Shown: positions 24,388 to 32,602 of the stretch, piece by piece
Position numbering within the stretch: position 1 is the first letter of the stretch
Layout: each line of letters starts with the position of its first letter
Source of the DNA: Arthrobacter sp. UNC362MFTsu5.1
Lineage (GTDB): Bacteria > Actinomycetota > Actinomycetes > Actinomycetales > Micrococcaceae
Direction of reading: 5' to 3'
DNA: 64,000 bases
NCBI RefSeq assembly: GCF_000685965.1
Contig: NZ_JMLE01000001.1
Coordinates: 496,001-560,000, forward strand
Made by a program: the position numbers and the translations under genes
Notes under the pieces: model-generated
What the model was told of the DNA's origin: nothing
The model's database searches: none
Seen by the model: the letters and a program-made list of their open reading frames with translations, nothing else

Positions 24388-26229
24388 TCACCGCGAAGGT
24401 CTGACCACCATCGCGGAGCCGCCGCCGCGCCTCACCGGTTCAGCAGCGGCCACCATGCGGCCGTTCGGCTTGAACTCGATGGCAGTGGCAGCACCGATTT
24501 CCGCCGCCGATGTGAAGGCGTCGCCCGATGGCGTGAATTCGTGTCCGAACGGTTTCAGCTGCTCACCGTAGGCCTCGATAAAGCCGGGCTCGGCCGTGAC
24601 CTTTGCCGTGTTCCGCTGGGCAGCGCGGGGCGCCGCGATGGCCTCCGAGATGTCCATGCCCAGGTCCACGCGGTTCAGGATTGTCTGGAGGACGGTGGTG
24701 ATGATGGTTGATCCGCCGGGCGAACCGAGTGCCAGGAACGGATCACCGTCCTTCAGGATGATGGTGGGCGACATCGAGGAACGCGGGCGCTTGCCCGGCT
24801 GGATGCGGTTCGGGTCGTCCTCCTTGTAGACGGTGCTGAAGTCCGTCAGCTCGTTGTTGAGCAGGAATCCGCGTCCCGGCACCACGATGCCGGATCCCCC
24901 GGTCTGCTCGATCGTGAGGGTGTACTCCACTACGTTGCCCCACTGGTCCGCGACCGTCAGGTTGGTCGTGGAGATGTTTTCAGCATCCGTCTCAGCGGCG
25001 GGCGCTGCAGCGGCGGCCGGGCACGCGCCGTCGTACGAGGAGATGTCCCCCGGGTCGACGGGCTTCGAAGCAGCCTTGGCCGGGTTGATCCGGCACGAGC
25101 GCTCTTTCCCGAACACCGGGTCCGTGAGCTCGTCGGTGGGGACGTTCACAAAGGCGGGGTCGCCCACGTATTTCGCCCGGTCAGCAAAGGCCAGGGCGCT
25201 GGCCTCAAGGTAGTGGTGCAGGGCGGCCGGGTTCTTGCCGTTGGCGTTGCCCATCTCCGAAAGGTTGAAAGGCTCCAGGATGTTCAGCGCCTCGCCCACG
25301 GTGGTGCCGCCGCTGCTCGACGGCGCCATGCCGAATACGTCCAGGCCCCGGTACTCCACGTGCGTGGGGTCCTGGTCCAGGGCCTCGTAGGCTGCCAGGT
25401 CCTTCGTCGTCATGTGGCCGACCGGGACGGGCAGCGTGGTGCCGGCGGTCTTCGGCGGCGCCTTCACTGCGGCGACGATCTCGTCCGCCACGGGGCCTTC
25501 GTAGAAGCCATCGGTCCCCTCGTCCGCGAGGAGCTCATACGTCGCGGCAAGGTCGGGGTTCCGGAAGACACTGCCGACGGCGGGCGCGCTGCCGCCGGGG
25601 AGGTAGAGGCTGCTCGTGGACGTAAACGCCGCAAAGCGCTTCTCGTTGTCGAGGGTCTGCTGGCGGAAGGTCTCGTCCACCACGAAGCCGCGGGTGGCCA
25701 CATCGATGGCCGGCTCGAGGGCGTCGCCAAGGTCCAGGGTGCCCCAGCGTTCAAGCGCGCGCTCCCACGTGGCGGGGGTGCCGGGGACGCCGACGGAGAC
25801 GCCGCTGGTGACGAGCTCGGGGGTGAAGGGGTAGGGCTTGCCTGTCGCGGGGTCGATGAAGGCGTCGTTGGGCATCTTAGCCGGCGCGGTTTCCCGGCCG
25901 TCGATGGTGCCGACTTCACCCGTTTTCGCATCGTAGAAGACGAAGTAGCCGCCCCCGCCGATCCCTGCACTGTAGGGCTCGGTCACCCCCAGTGTCGCGG
26001 CCGCGGCGACGGCGGCGTCCGCGGCATTGCCGCCCTTGCGGAGCACCTCGATCGCCGCCGCGGAGGCGTCCGGGTCAACGGTGCTGACCGCGCCGCCGTA
26101 GCCGGTGGCGGTGGGCTCCTTCTTGACCTCCCGCGGATCAGCGAACGCAGGGTTCATGACGGCGCCGCCCGTCACGCTCATGGCCAGGACCGCCGTGAGG
26201 GCGGCAATTCGACGTCTCACCTTAGGCAT
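24388..26229 (-). CDS. ggt: Gamma-glutamyltransferase precursor
   Basis: A 613-residue secreted gamma-glutamyltransferase that hydrolyses or transfers the gamma-glutamyl group of glutathione-like compounds. The N-terminal signal peptide (MPKVRRRIAALTAVLAMSVT...) ends near AFA. The large subunit has GGNAADAAVAAAATLGVTEP and GIGGGGYFVFYD. The autocleavage nucleophile is the first Thr of STTNLTVADQWGNVVEYT near residue 413. The small subunit has SPTIILKDGDPFLALGSPGGS, the oxyanion and substrate loop. An acidic/Ala linker before the cleavage site, PAAAAAPAAETDAEN, is unusual. The gene is monocistronic with a terminator downstream. Actinobacteria mostly lack glutathione, so the substrate may be gamma-glutamyl peptides or poly-glutamate. 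Confidence 0.92.
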   Translation of the reverse strand: MPKVRRRIAALTAVLAMSVTGGAVMNPAFADPREVKKEPTATGYGGAVSTVDPDASAAAIEVLRKGGNAADAAVAAAATLGVTEPYSAGIGGGGYFVFYDAKTGEVGTIDGRETAPAKMPNDAFIDPATGKPYPFTPELVTSGVSVGVPGTPATWERALERWGTLDLGDALEPAIDVATRGFVVDETFRQQTLDNEKRFAAFTSTSSLYLPGGSAPAVGSVFRNPDLAATYELLADEGTDGFYEGPVADEIVAAVKAPPKTAGTTLPVPVGHMTTKDLAAYEALDQDPTHVEYRGLDVFGMAPSSSGGTTVGEALNILEPFNLSEMGNANGKNPAALHHYLEASALAFADRAKYVGDPAFVNVPTDELTDPVFGKERSCRINPAKAASKPVDPGDISSYDGACPAAAAAPAAETDAENISTTNLTVADQWGNVVEYTLTIEQTGGSGIVVPGRGFLLNNELTDFSTVYKEDDPNRIQPGKRPRSSMSPTIILKDGDPFLALGSPGGSTIITTVLQTILNRVDLGMDISEAIAAPRAAQRNTAKVTAEPGFIEAYGEQLKPFGHEFTPSGDAFTSAAEIGAATAIEFKPNGRMVAAAEPVRRGGGSAMVVRPSR

Positions 26230-26276
26230 GATGACTCCCGAGTCAGGGTGGTGCGGAGTGGGGTGATCGCCACGTT

Positions 26277-26291
26277 ACTCCGGCCCGGAGT
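26277..26291. promoter_or_regulatory. Palindrome between the MFS/VOC unit and ggt
   Basis: ACTCCGGCCCGGAGT is a perfect 7-1-7 palindrome, 48 bases upstream of the ggt start and 33 bases after the stop of the VOC-like gene. It could be an operator for ggt or a short terminator for the upstream unit. The sequence does not decide between them. Confidence 0.35.
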
Positions 26292-26323
26292 GACACTCAA
26301 CACTCAATTGATTGGCCGGGCGT

Positions 26324-27022
26324 TTAGCCCCTGATGTGCCACCCGTCGAGGACAACAGGGCCACGGGGGGATGCCAGCGTCGCGGTGAGCGGCGACTGCT
26401 GCACGGCGTCGGGCGGGATGGTTCCATCGGTCGGGTCATTGTCAACGGACGGAAGCCGGAGCATGTCGGCAGCCTGCAGCGGGATGCCGCGCAGCACCAA
26501 GTGCCGCAACGAGAGGGGCGTGGGCGGCAGGTGGGCACACGGATGTTCGCCGTGCCATTCGATCAGGCTGGGCAGTGCGCCCGCGCATTCCAGACGGCCG
26601 TCGTCGCGGACCGTGATGCGCCACTTCAACAATCCGTAGGGGGTTTCCCGCTGAGCTGTGAGCAGCTCGCCCGGGTGGAGGGCAAGCTTGGCAAGGTCCT
26701 GACAGAGCGTCTCGATCTTGTGCGTGCGAGCCACTGCGTGCACCAGCCGGGGCGAGTCGCGGATGGCCTCGCGCAGTTCCGGGCGGTCAAGCCCGAACCA
26801 GCGGACCCTCCCCGGCGGCGGCGCATCGGGATCGATCGCGATGACCTCGAGGTAGCAGCCGGGGAAGTTCTCGCTGCTGATGTCCATGACTTGGTTGTGG
26901 GTGCCCATCAAGGGATGCTTGCCGCCCCCGGCGGGCCGGACACCGAACGTTGCTGCGCACCATGCCGCGCCTTGCTCCAGCGAATCGGCGGCGATGACCA
27001 CGTGATCGATACGGGGGTTCAC
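26324..27022 (-). CDS. Glyoxalase-like (VOC-fold) protein, 232 aa
   Basis: A 232-residue protein of the glyoxalase-like 3 group. It opens NPRIDHVVIAADSLEQGAAW, with GGKHPLMGTHNQVMDI and CYLEVIAIDPDAPPPGRVRW, the normal pattern for this family. A second half contains a repeated fold with ETPYGLLKWRITV and LRHLVLRGIP. Function within the family is not known. The start is a GTG that overlaps the stop of the MFS transporter in a GTGA, so both are translated from one transcript. The pairing with an exporter suggests a resistance or detoxification role, but this is inference only. Confidence 0.82.
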   Translation of the reverse strand: MNPRIDHVVIAADSLEQGAAWCAATFGVRPAGGGKHPLMGTHNQVMDISSENFPGCYLEVIAIDPDAPPPGRVRWFGLDRPELREAIRDSPRLVHAVARTHKIETLCQDLAKLALHPGELLTAQRETPYGLLKWRITVRDDGRLECAGALPSLIEWHGEHPCAHLPPTPLSLRHLVLRGIPLQAADMLRLPSVDNDPTDGTIPPDAVQQSPLTATLASPRGPVVLDGWHIRG

Positions 27023-28278
27023 AACTCGGCCTTGCCGTCGGGGGCGTTGGCCGCATCGGCCGGGGATCCCTGCCGGCGGCTCGCTACCAGGAACGGTACG
27101 GCAATCAGCTGGATTGCGCCGCCGATTGCCAGCGAGGCCGCATATCCATAGGCGTCGGCCGCCCGGCCAAGCAGCGGCTGGACCACCACGCCGCCGCTTG
27201 AACCAATGAGCGAATCGAAACTAAGCACCGTAGCCCGCTGCTTCGAGGCGATCATGTCGTTCAGGTAGGCCTGCCGCACGGGAACGCCCGCGGCGTCCAC
27301 CACCGCCCAGAGGGTCAGCAGCGCCAGGGCCGCCCAGAACACGCGGGTGAACCCGAGGACCACCAAAATCACTGCAGCGAATCCGACGCTGATCATCAGC
27401 ACGGTGGTGCGCTTGCGGACAAGGCGTCGGATCCGGGGCGCCAGCCAGCCGCCGAGAACTTCGGCCCCGGCCACAACAGCCGCGGCGAGCCCCGCCACGG
27501 AGTAGGCGCGCGGGTCCCCGAAAAGCTCGAGGAGGTAGGGCTGCAGTGCGTAGAACACATAGATCCCGACGCCGGCATTGAACGGCCCGGCCAGCATCAC
27601 GTAACGCACGGGCGGGTTCTTCAAACCGTTCTCGATGGAGGCGGCGAGCACGGTACGGACCGCCCGCAAAGGGCCGGCCGAGCGCTCGGGTGTGAACCCG
27701 ACGTCGTGCATAAGGCGGAACGCCACCAGGAACATGGCCAATAGCACGCCCACACGGATCAGGAAGGGGACGCCCAGGTTGGTGACCTGGGCGATCACGC
27801 CCCCGGCCACCGAGCCGACGAGCATCGCAACCCCGGAAACCATCACCCCGCGGCCCAGCACCGCCTCCATCCCGCCTTCATAGCCCTCGAAACGCAAGGC
27901 GTCGACGAGCCAGGCCTCCACTGCCCCCGAAAAGAAGGTGAAGCCCAGGCCGAGCAGGACCGACACCAGCGCCCACCACCAGAAAGGGGCCGACAGTTGC
28001 CAGAGCAGGTAGTAGAAGTAGGTGGAGACGGCGAGGGTGACCGTGCCGAGGAGGAATGAGACACGGCGCCCCCAACCGTCCGCCACCACTCCGGTGGGCA
28101 CCTCGAACAGCACCATGCCCACCGTGAAGAAGGCGTTGGCGGCAAAGGCTTCGAGGTTGCTGAGCCCGGCATCCAGCAGGAAGAGCGTGTTGATGCCCCA
28201 GATGAACGACGCCGCAACGGTATTGCCCAGCGTCAACGTCAGATAGATGCGCTGAATCTTTCGGGCGCCGGCGCTCAT
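27019..28278 (-). CDS. MFS transporter
   Basis: A 419-residue major facilitator with twelve predicted segments. The N-terminal half begins YLTLTLGNTVAASFIWGINTL. The loop 2-3 signature reads VPTGVVADGWGRRVSFLLG, and FFSGAVEAWLVDALR lies after segment 4. The central loop is short. The C-terminal half includes DAAGVPVRQAYLNDMIASKQRATVLS, typical of drug or metabolite exporters without a clear substrate. The frame is open to GTG 28314; I prefer ATG 28278 because it gives the usual short N-terminus, but neither start has a strong ribosome binding site. It is translationally coupled to the VOC-fold protein. Confidence 0.82.
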   Translation of the reverse strand: MSAGARKIQRIYLTLTLGNTVAASFIWGINTLFLLDAGLSNLEAFAANAFFTVGMVLFEVPTGVVADGWGRRVSFLLGTVTLAVSTYFYYLLWQLSAPFWWWALVSVLLGLGFTFFSGAVEAWLVDALRFEGYEGGMEAVLGRGVMVSGVAMLVGSVAGGVIAQVTNLGVPFLIRVGVLLAMFLVAFRLMHDVGFTPERSAGPLRAVRTVLAASIENGLKNPPVRYVMLAGPFNAGVGIYVFYALQPYLLELFGDPRAYSVAGLAAAVVAGAEVLGGWLAPRIRRLVRKRTTVLMISVGFAAVILVVLGFTRVFWAALALLTLWAVVDAAGVPVRQAYLNDMIASKQRATVLSFDSLIGSSGGVVVQPLLGRAADAYGYAASLAIGGAIQLIAVPFLVASRRQGSPADAANAPDGKAEL

Positions 28279-28390
28279 CGCGTTGACGTCCCCGCTAGGG
28301 CGAGGTAGGAGCACGAGCCCATTCTCGTCCGGTTAGCCTGCGTGCACCAGTGCAGATGCTGCCGGATCCGCGGCACGCTCCGCTACGGCA

Positions 28391-28855
28391 TCAGGCGAGG
28401 CGGCTCCGGACGATCTCGCTGACGGTCTTGCCGTCAAACCGTCCCGCGACCTTGGCGGTGACCGGCTTCATCACGGCGCCCATCTGCCGGATGGACGGTT
28501 CCTGGCCGTCGGCCTTCAGCGCCGCGATTGCCTCGTCAACAATCGCTTCGACCTCTTCACGGGTCAGAGCCTTGGGCAGGTACGCCTCGATGATCTCGGC
28601 TTCGGCGATTTCCGCCGCGGCCCGCTCAGTCTCGCCGGCTTCCGTGTAGATCTTCGCGGTGTCACGGCGTTTGGCGGCTTCCTTCTGGAGCAGCCCGGTG
28701 ATCTGGGCATCGTCCAGTTCGATCGGGGTCTTTCCCGATTTCTCGCGTGTCTCGATCTCGCCCAGGACGTTGCGCACCGTGGTCAACGCCACCTTGTTCC
28801 GGTCTTTCATGTGGATCACAACATCGCCGTGGAGGCGTTCTTTGAGCGTGCTCAT
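28391..28855 (-). CDS. yqeY: GatB/YqeY-domain protein
   Basis: A 154-residue YqeY protein, the helical domain also found at the C-terminus of aminoacyl-tRNA amidotransferase subunit B. It has the full pattern: LKERLHGDVVIHMKDRNKVAL, TTVRNVLGEIETREKSGKTP, KEAAKRRDTAKIYTEAGE and AEIIEAYLPKALTREEVEAI, ending with MGAVMKPVTAKVAGRFDGKT. Stand-alone members are thought to assist tRNA-dependent amidation or tRNA quality control. It is a core gene that marks normal chromosomal context next to the CHAT insertion. Confidence 0.92.
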   Translation of the reverse strand: MSTLKERLHGDVVIHMKDRNKVALTTVRNVLGEIETREKSGKTPIELDDAQITGLLQKEAAKRRDTAKIYTEAGETERAAAEIAEAEIIEAYLPKALTREEVEAIVDEAIAALKADGQEPSIRQMGAVMKPVTAKVAGRFDGKTVSEIVRSRLA

Positions 28856-28927
28856 GGTGTTCTCGTTTCGTTGGCTTTGCCTCCATTGTCCCCGCTCGCC
28901 GCCGCCTCCGCTGCCTTCTGCCGCGCC

Positions 28928-29002
28928 CTACTTCACCTGCTTGCGCAGGGCACGGCCCAGACGGGCCGCAGCTTCCTCGAGTTGCGGCTCGCTGACATGC
29001 AT
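28928..29002 (-). pseudogene. Possible C-terminal gene remnant (24 codons)
   Basis: Between the CHAT gene and yqeY the minus strand has 24 codons ending in TAG that read MHVSEPQLEEAAARLGRALR and then KQVK. Codon choice is strongly GC3-biased, and the sequence looks like the last amphipathic helix of a larger enzyme, such as the C-terminus of an aminotransferase-type protein. The frame is open upstream for a few codons (NNHVAW) and then enters the CHAT gene in another frame. The simplest reading is the tail of a host gene whose body was lost when the CHAT gene arrived. It could also be a real small ORF; no ribosome binding site is evident. Confidence 0.35.
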
Positions 29003-29015
29003 CCAGGCAACGTGA

Positions 29016-30767
29016 TTATTCACCAAAGGGCCTATACCGTCTAAGCCTGAACATGGCGTCACGAAATCCCGGATCCAATCGAACAACTTCTTTGTATCCT
29101 CCGACGGCCTCCGTCAGGCGCCCCGATCTTTCAGCCTTACGTGCCATCGCATAAATGATCTCCTTGTGGGCACGACTAACAAGTCCGCTTGGATCCGTGG
29201 CTGATGAATCCAAAGCCACCAAATCCCGGTGAAGGGCAAGGACTGAGCGCCAGTCACCCATCTCGGCGTGCTGCCACATCAGCTTGCGCAGATCCGCAAG
29301 CCGTTGTCGTCGCTCACATGATTCACGGCGGGGACCAGCATCCTGGAAGTCCGGGTCGTCCTGTATGCGTTCGTATCCCCGCGCTGCAACTGCCCAATCC
29401 CCGACGTTTTGGGCTTGGCGGGCAGCGTAGTAGATGTCGACGAACTCCTGGCTTTGTCGGGCGCCGGCCAGAAGGGCAGCTGCGTCGCGGAATTCCGTAT
29501 CGAGCGTCAGCAAGTCACCCAGCAGACTGATGGCGGTTGGATATTGCTTCTCGCGAAGCGACGAAAGCGCTCGCTCGTACAAGGCCAATTTCCGCGGCTC
29601 TTCTGTACCGTGGTCGATTGGAGAACTCGTCGGAGCTGGAGGGATGAGACCCGCGCCGGAGGTCACCCCGGTGAGATTGAATAGCCGTGTAGCATCACCG
29701 CGTACATACAGTACTGGGGTTACCCATTCAAAAGTTCCTAGCCCCATTATCGATCTGCGTCCGCTATTGGCAGCCCTATCGATGTCTCGGCCGTGAGCGA
29801 GGGCGCCATAGAAGCCTCGCGAGAAGGCGATTGCGGCGCTATCTGTAACAGTGAACTGCATGGCTGCCACAGCACTGATTCCTCCGCGGACCAGAGCCGC
29901 GGCAGTTCCAGAGAAGAGATCATCCTTTCCCGATTCCCCTGAGGAACAGGAATTGAGTACCACCAAGCGCGGTGTGGGCTCCGCTTCCCTCAGTAGCTGC
30001 AGAAGACGTGACGATTCGACCATGGATGATCGCCCTGTGGCAGATTCCAGCGCAAGAAGGCCTTCCTGCCTGACCACGTCGTAGTCCCCGTGGCCAATAA
30101 AATGCACAACATGCCATGGCCCGTCCAGCAACGCGGACTGGATCCCATCCCAGGTAGCGTTAGGCACCCAGCGAAGCTCGATTAACCCGGCAGAAATCGG
30201 CTCAGCAAGTGCCGTTGTGAGGTTTTCCTTCTCGGCCTCAGTGTCGAGTGCTGGCAAGTCACGGACCGCCGGGACAACGCCGAGGATTCGCAGTGGCGGT
30301 TCAACGGCCAGTGGACGATAGCTGTAATCGGCCGCGGGGACGCGTCGGAGCAAGGGCAACTCATGACAGAGGTAAGATTCGGTTTCTCGGTCATAGAGCA
30401 TCTCCCACGGCAGTGCCACCAACTCCGGGGCCCCCAGCCTGAGTACCACCCGCAGCGGGTGACCACTATTCTGTGCTGCGCCCAGGCTTGCCCGATATGT
30501 TCCCTTTACGGCGCCCGTAAATAGGGCATTAAACATCTTCTCGCCCACGTCATGCAGGGGTTGTTCCGAAATAGGTATTGTGCGTCGGGCAGAGACCGCC
30601 GACGCGAGGACAGTCGCTTCCAAATCAGAAATTCGAGCAAGGATAGCATCGACATCCAGCCGAATCCTGGAGGAAGTTTCACCTCCCGAAGGCGCGTGGA
30701 CAACTCGGACAGAATAGTTGCCTCTCCGGGAACCGGAGGTGATTTCCAGTTCAATGTCTCCGTCCAC
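29016..30767 (-). CDS. CHAT-domain (caspase-like) protein with C-terminal TPR-like repeats
   Basis: A 583-residue protein. Residues about 100-355 are a CHAT peptidase domain with the His-Cys dyad visible as His226 in HVVHFIGHGDYD and Cys274 in RLVVLNSCSSGESG. VALPWEMLYDRETESYLC and GGISAVAAMQFTVTDSAAIAFS are also typical. From about 390 to the end are helical repeats resembling TPRs: LALYERALSSLREKQYPTAI, AVAARGYERIQDDPDF, and RLTEAVGGYKEVVRLDPGFR. CHAT proteases are cousins of caspases and gasdermin-activating proteases; many act in defence or programmed death. GAAGG lies five bases before GTG. There is no obvious effector or sensor gene next to it. GC content is below that of the neighbours, which suggests transfer. 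Confidence 0.85.
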   Translation of the reverse strand: MDGDIELEITSGSRRGNYSVRVVHAPSGGETSSRIRLDVDAILARISDLEATVLASAVSARRTIPISEQPLHDVGEKMFNALFTGAVKGTYRASLGAAQNSGHPLRVVLRLGAPELVALPWEMLYDRETESYLCHELPLLRRVPAADYSYRPLAVEPPLRILGVVPAVRDLPALDTEAEKENLTTALAEPISAGLIELRWVPNATWDGIQSALLDGPWHVVHFIGHGDYDVVRQEGLLALESATGRSSMVESSRLLQLLREAEPTPRLVVLNSCSSGESGKDDLFSGTAAALVRGGISAVAAMQFTVTDSAAIAFSRGFYGALAHGRDIDRAANSGRRSIMGLGTFEWVTPVLYVRGDATRLFNLTGVTSGAGLIPPAPTSSPIDHGTEEPRKLALYERALSSLREKQYPTAISLLGDLLTLDTEFRDAAALLAGARQSQEFVDIYYAARQAQNVGDWAVAARGYERIQDDPDFQDAGPRRESCERRQRLADLRKLMWQHAEMGDWRSVLALHRDLVALDSSATDPSGLVSRAHKEIIYAMARKAERSGRLTEAVGGYKEVVRLDPGFRDAMFRLRRYRPFGE

Positions 30768-30802
30768 AGCGACCTTCTCATGCGCACATGCGAACTTTCA
30801 CC

Positions 30803-30838
30803 CATCAGGGCCTTATGGAAATCCTGATGTCCCATAAG
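30803..30838. promoter_or_regulatory. Two interlocked 7-bp inverted repeats in the CHAT leader
   Basis: CATCAGG (30803-30809) pairs with CCTGATG (30823-30829), and CTTATGG (30812-30818) pairs with CCATAAG (30832-30838). The arms alternate A-B-A'-B' within 36 bases, 36-71 bases upstream of the CHAT start codon. In RNA the two hairpins exclude each other unless a pseudoknot forms; in DNA they could be overlapping binding sites. Both pairings are perfect. Function is unknown. Confidence 0.45.
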
Positions 30839-30911
30839 ACTGGCCCACGAAACGATGCACCACAAGACCATCCAGAATGCCAACCCTTTGACCTCATGTC
30901 AGTACAAAGTC

Positions 30912-30940
30912 TTGACTCTTTCGTTAGAGCGCTCTAACGT
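30912..30940 (+). promoter_or_regulatory. Promoter with LacI-type operator for the sugar porter
   Basis: TTGACT (30912-30917) and TAACGT (30935-30940) are 17 bases apart and form a good sigma-70 promoter. CGTTAGAGCGCTCTAACG (30922-30939) is a perfect 18-base palindrome with the central CG step and symmetric TTAGAG/CTCTAA arms of LacI/GalR operators. It covers the spacer and the -10 box, so a bound repressor would block polymerase. The LacI gene at 32603 is the likely partner. Confidence 0.8.
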
Positions 30941-31026
30941 TGGTGGCAGCACGTGACCTGGCGCACTCGCCGGGACCCCCACCGACGGTCCAGTTGGACG
31001 GGCCAAACGATCTGAGGAAGTCAACA

Positions 31027-32484
31027 ATGTCGTTGCACGCAGCACACCCCATCGCACCGGGAAACAAGCCCGGATCCAAACATCGCGGGTATCTGACCCG
31101 CCTTACTGTCATCTCCACCCTGGGCGGCCTACTGTTTGGCTACGACACCGGGGTTATCTCGGGCGCATTGCTCTACATGCAGGATTCACTGAGCATGAGC
31201 CCGGTCGAAGAAGCCACCGTGGTCAGCGCCCTGCTGTTCCCGGGTGCTGCGGTCGGCGCGCTGAGCGGCGGCCGGCTGGCCGACACGCTCGGCCGCCGCG
31301 GCACGCTCCTCATTTGCGCCCTGCTTTTCCTGGTCGGCGCCCTGGGTTGCGCGATTGCACCGAACGTCGGATTCATGGTGGTGGCCCGCGTGATCCTGGG
31401 CCTCGGCGTTGGAGCCGCAGCCGTCACCTGCCCCCTCTACCTGGCAGAAATGGCGCCGGCACACCTGCGCGGCCGCATGGTAACGATCAACGAACTGATG
31501 ATCGTGACCGGCCAGATGCTCGCCTTCGCCATCAACGCCCTTCTTGACACCCTGATCCACGATCCCGAGGTCTGGCGCCTCATGCTGGGAGTGGCCTCCA
31601 TCCCCGCAATCGCCCTGCTGATCGGTATGCTCATCCTGCCTGAATCGCCCCGCTGGTTCGCGATCCGGGAACGGTTTGCGGACAGCCGTCGCATCCTTGA
31701 CCTCAGCCGCAGCCCCGAGGAAGCCGACTTCGAATACAAGGAAATCGTTGAATCCGCCACCACTGCAAAGACCGAACGGTCCCACGCATGGCGTGACCTG
31801 AAAAACAATCCGTGGATGCGCAAGCTGCTGTGGATCGGCATCGGGCTGGCCGTCGTCCAGCAGGCAACCGGCATCAACACGGTCAACTACTACGCACCCA
31901 CCATCCTGGAACGCAGCGGACTGGGAGTCAGCGCATCCCTGGTAGCCACCGTCGCCGTGGGGGTGACCTCGGTGCTGATGACCGTGCTTGGCATCTACCT
32001 GCTCGGCTTCATCGGCCGGCGCCGCATGCTGGTCATCGGGTTCTCCGGCGTTGTCGCCTCCCAGGCGATCCTCGCCGTCGTCTTCATGCTGCCGCAGTCG
32101 GATTTTGTCAGCTACACCATCCTGGCCGCCATGATGCTGTTCGTCGCTTTCGTGCAGTGCTTCATCGGCACCTGCGTCTGGCTCCTCCTTTCCGAGATCT
32201 TCCCGATGGCCATCCGCGGCTTTGCCATGGGGATAGCCGTCTTTGCCCTCTGGACTGTCAATGCCGGCATCTCCTTCCTGTTCCCGATCCTCGTTGTGGC
32301 ACTGGGCTCCACGGGAACCTTCGCGGTCTTCGTCCTGGTGAACGTCGCCTCCCTGGTCTTCGTATCCAAATGCGTACCCGAGACCAAGGGCCAGTCGCTG
32401 GAAGAACTGGAGGTGCATTTCCGCACCGGCAGCCTTCCCGTCATCACGCCCGCGGTGGCCTCCGGCGCAAAGGCCGGCGCCTAG
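31027..32484 (+). CDS. Sugar-porter family MFS transporter (inositol/sugar IolT-like)
   Basis: A 485-residue twelve-segment sugar porter. Family signatures are all present: GGLLFGYDTGVISGALLYMQ, GGRLADTLGRRGTLL, PLYLAEMAPAHLRGRMVTIN, ILPESPRWFAIRERF, QQATGINTVNYYAPTILE and PETKGQSLEELE. The strong match to the D-xylose/myo-inositol proton symporter branch suggests a polyol or pentose. AGGAAG lies six bases before ATG 31027, which I chose over the longer frame. It has its own promoter with a LacI operator and a strong hairpin terminator, so it is a single-gene transcript controlled by the downstream regulator. Confidence 0.9.
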   Translation: MSLHAAHPIAPGNKPGSKHRGYLTRLTVISTLGGLLFGYDTGVISGALLYMQDSLSMSPVEEATVVSALLFPGAAVGALSGGRLADTLGRRGTLLICALLFLVGALGCAIAPNVGFMVVARVILGLGVGAAAVTCPLYLAEMAPAHLRGRMVTINELMIVTGQMLAFAINALLDTLIHDPEVWRLMLGVASIPAIALLIGMLILPESPRWFAIRERFADSRRILDLSRSPEEADFEYKEIVESATTAKTERSHAWRDLKNNPWMRKLLWIGIGLAVVQQATGINTVNYYAPTILERSGLGVSASLVATVAVGVTSVLMTVLGIYLLGFIGRRRMLVIGFSGVVASQAILAVVFMLPQSDFVSYTILAAMMLFVAFVQCFIGTCVWLLLSEIFPMAIRGFAMGIAVFALWTVNAGISFLFPILVVALGSTGTFAVFVLVNVASLVFVSKCVPETKGQSLEELEVHFRTGSLPVITPAVASGAKAGA

Positions 32485-32523
32485 TAACAGTTTGTCCGTC
32501 TCCATAGCCAGGCCACTGTGACG

Positions 32524-32562
32524 ATCGCGGCCGGGGCGGCAGGCAGCCGCCCCGGCCGCGAT
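32524..32562 (+). terminator. Strong hairpin terminator after the sugar porter
   Basis: A perfect 17-base stem, ATCGCGGCCGGGGCGGC and its complement, closes a five-base AGGCA loop. It begins 40 bases after the transporter stop and ends 40 bases before the LacI start. No U-tract follows. Confidence 0.85.
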
Positions 32563-32602
32563 ACGCTTACGTGCAGAATGCGGCGGATCGGCGGGGAGTG
32601 AA

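Noticed and set aside
30803..30838. H-type pseudoknot riboswitch
   Set aside because: The interlocked arms are real, but the loop crossing the first stem would be two bases over seven base pairs, too short for a normal pseudoknot; reported only as alternating dyads.
28391..31026. Prophage or integrative element around the CHAT gene
   Set aside because: No integrase, transposase, tRNA or flanking direct repeat was found; only lower GC and a gene tail support transfer.
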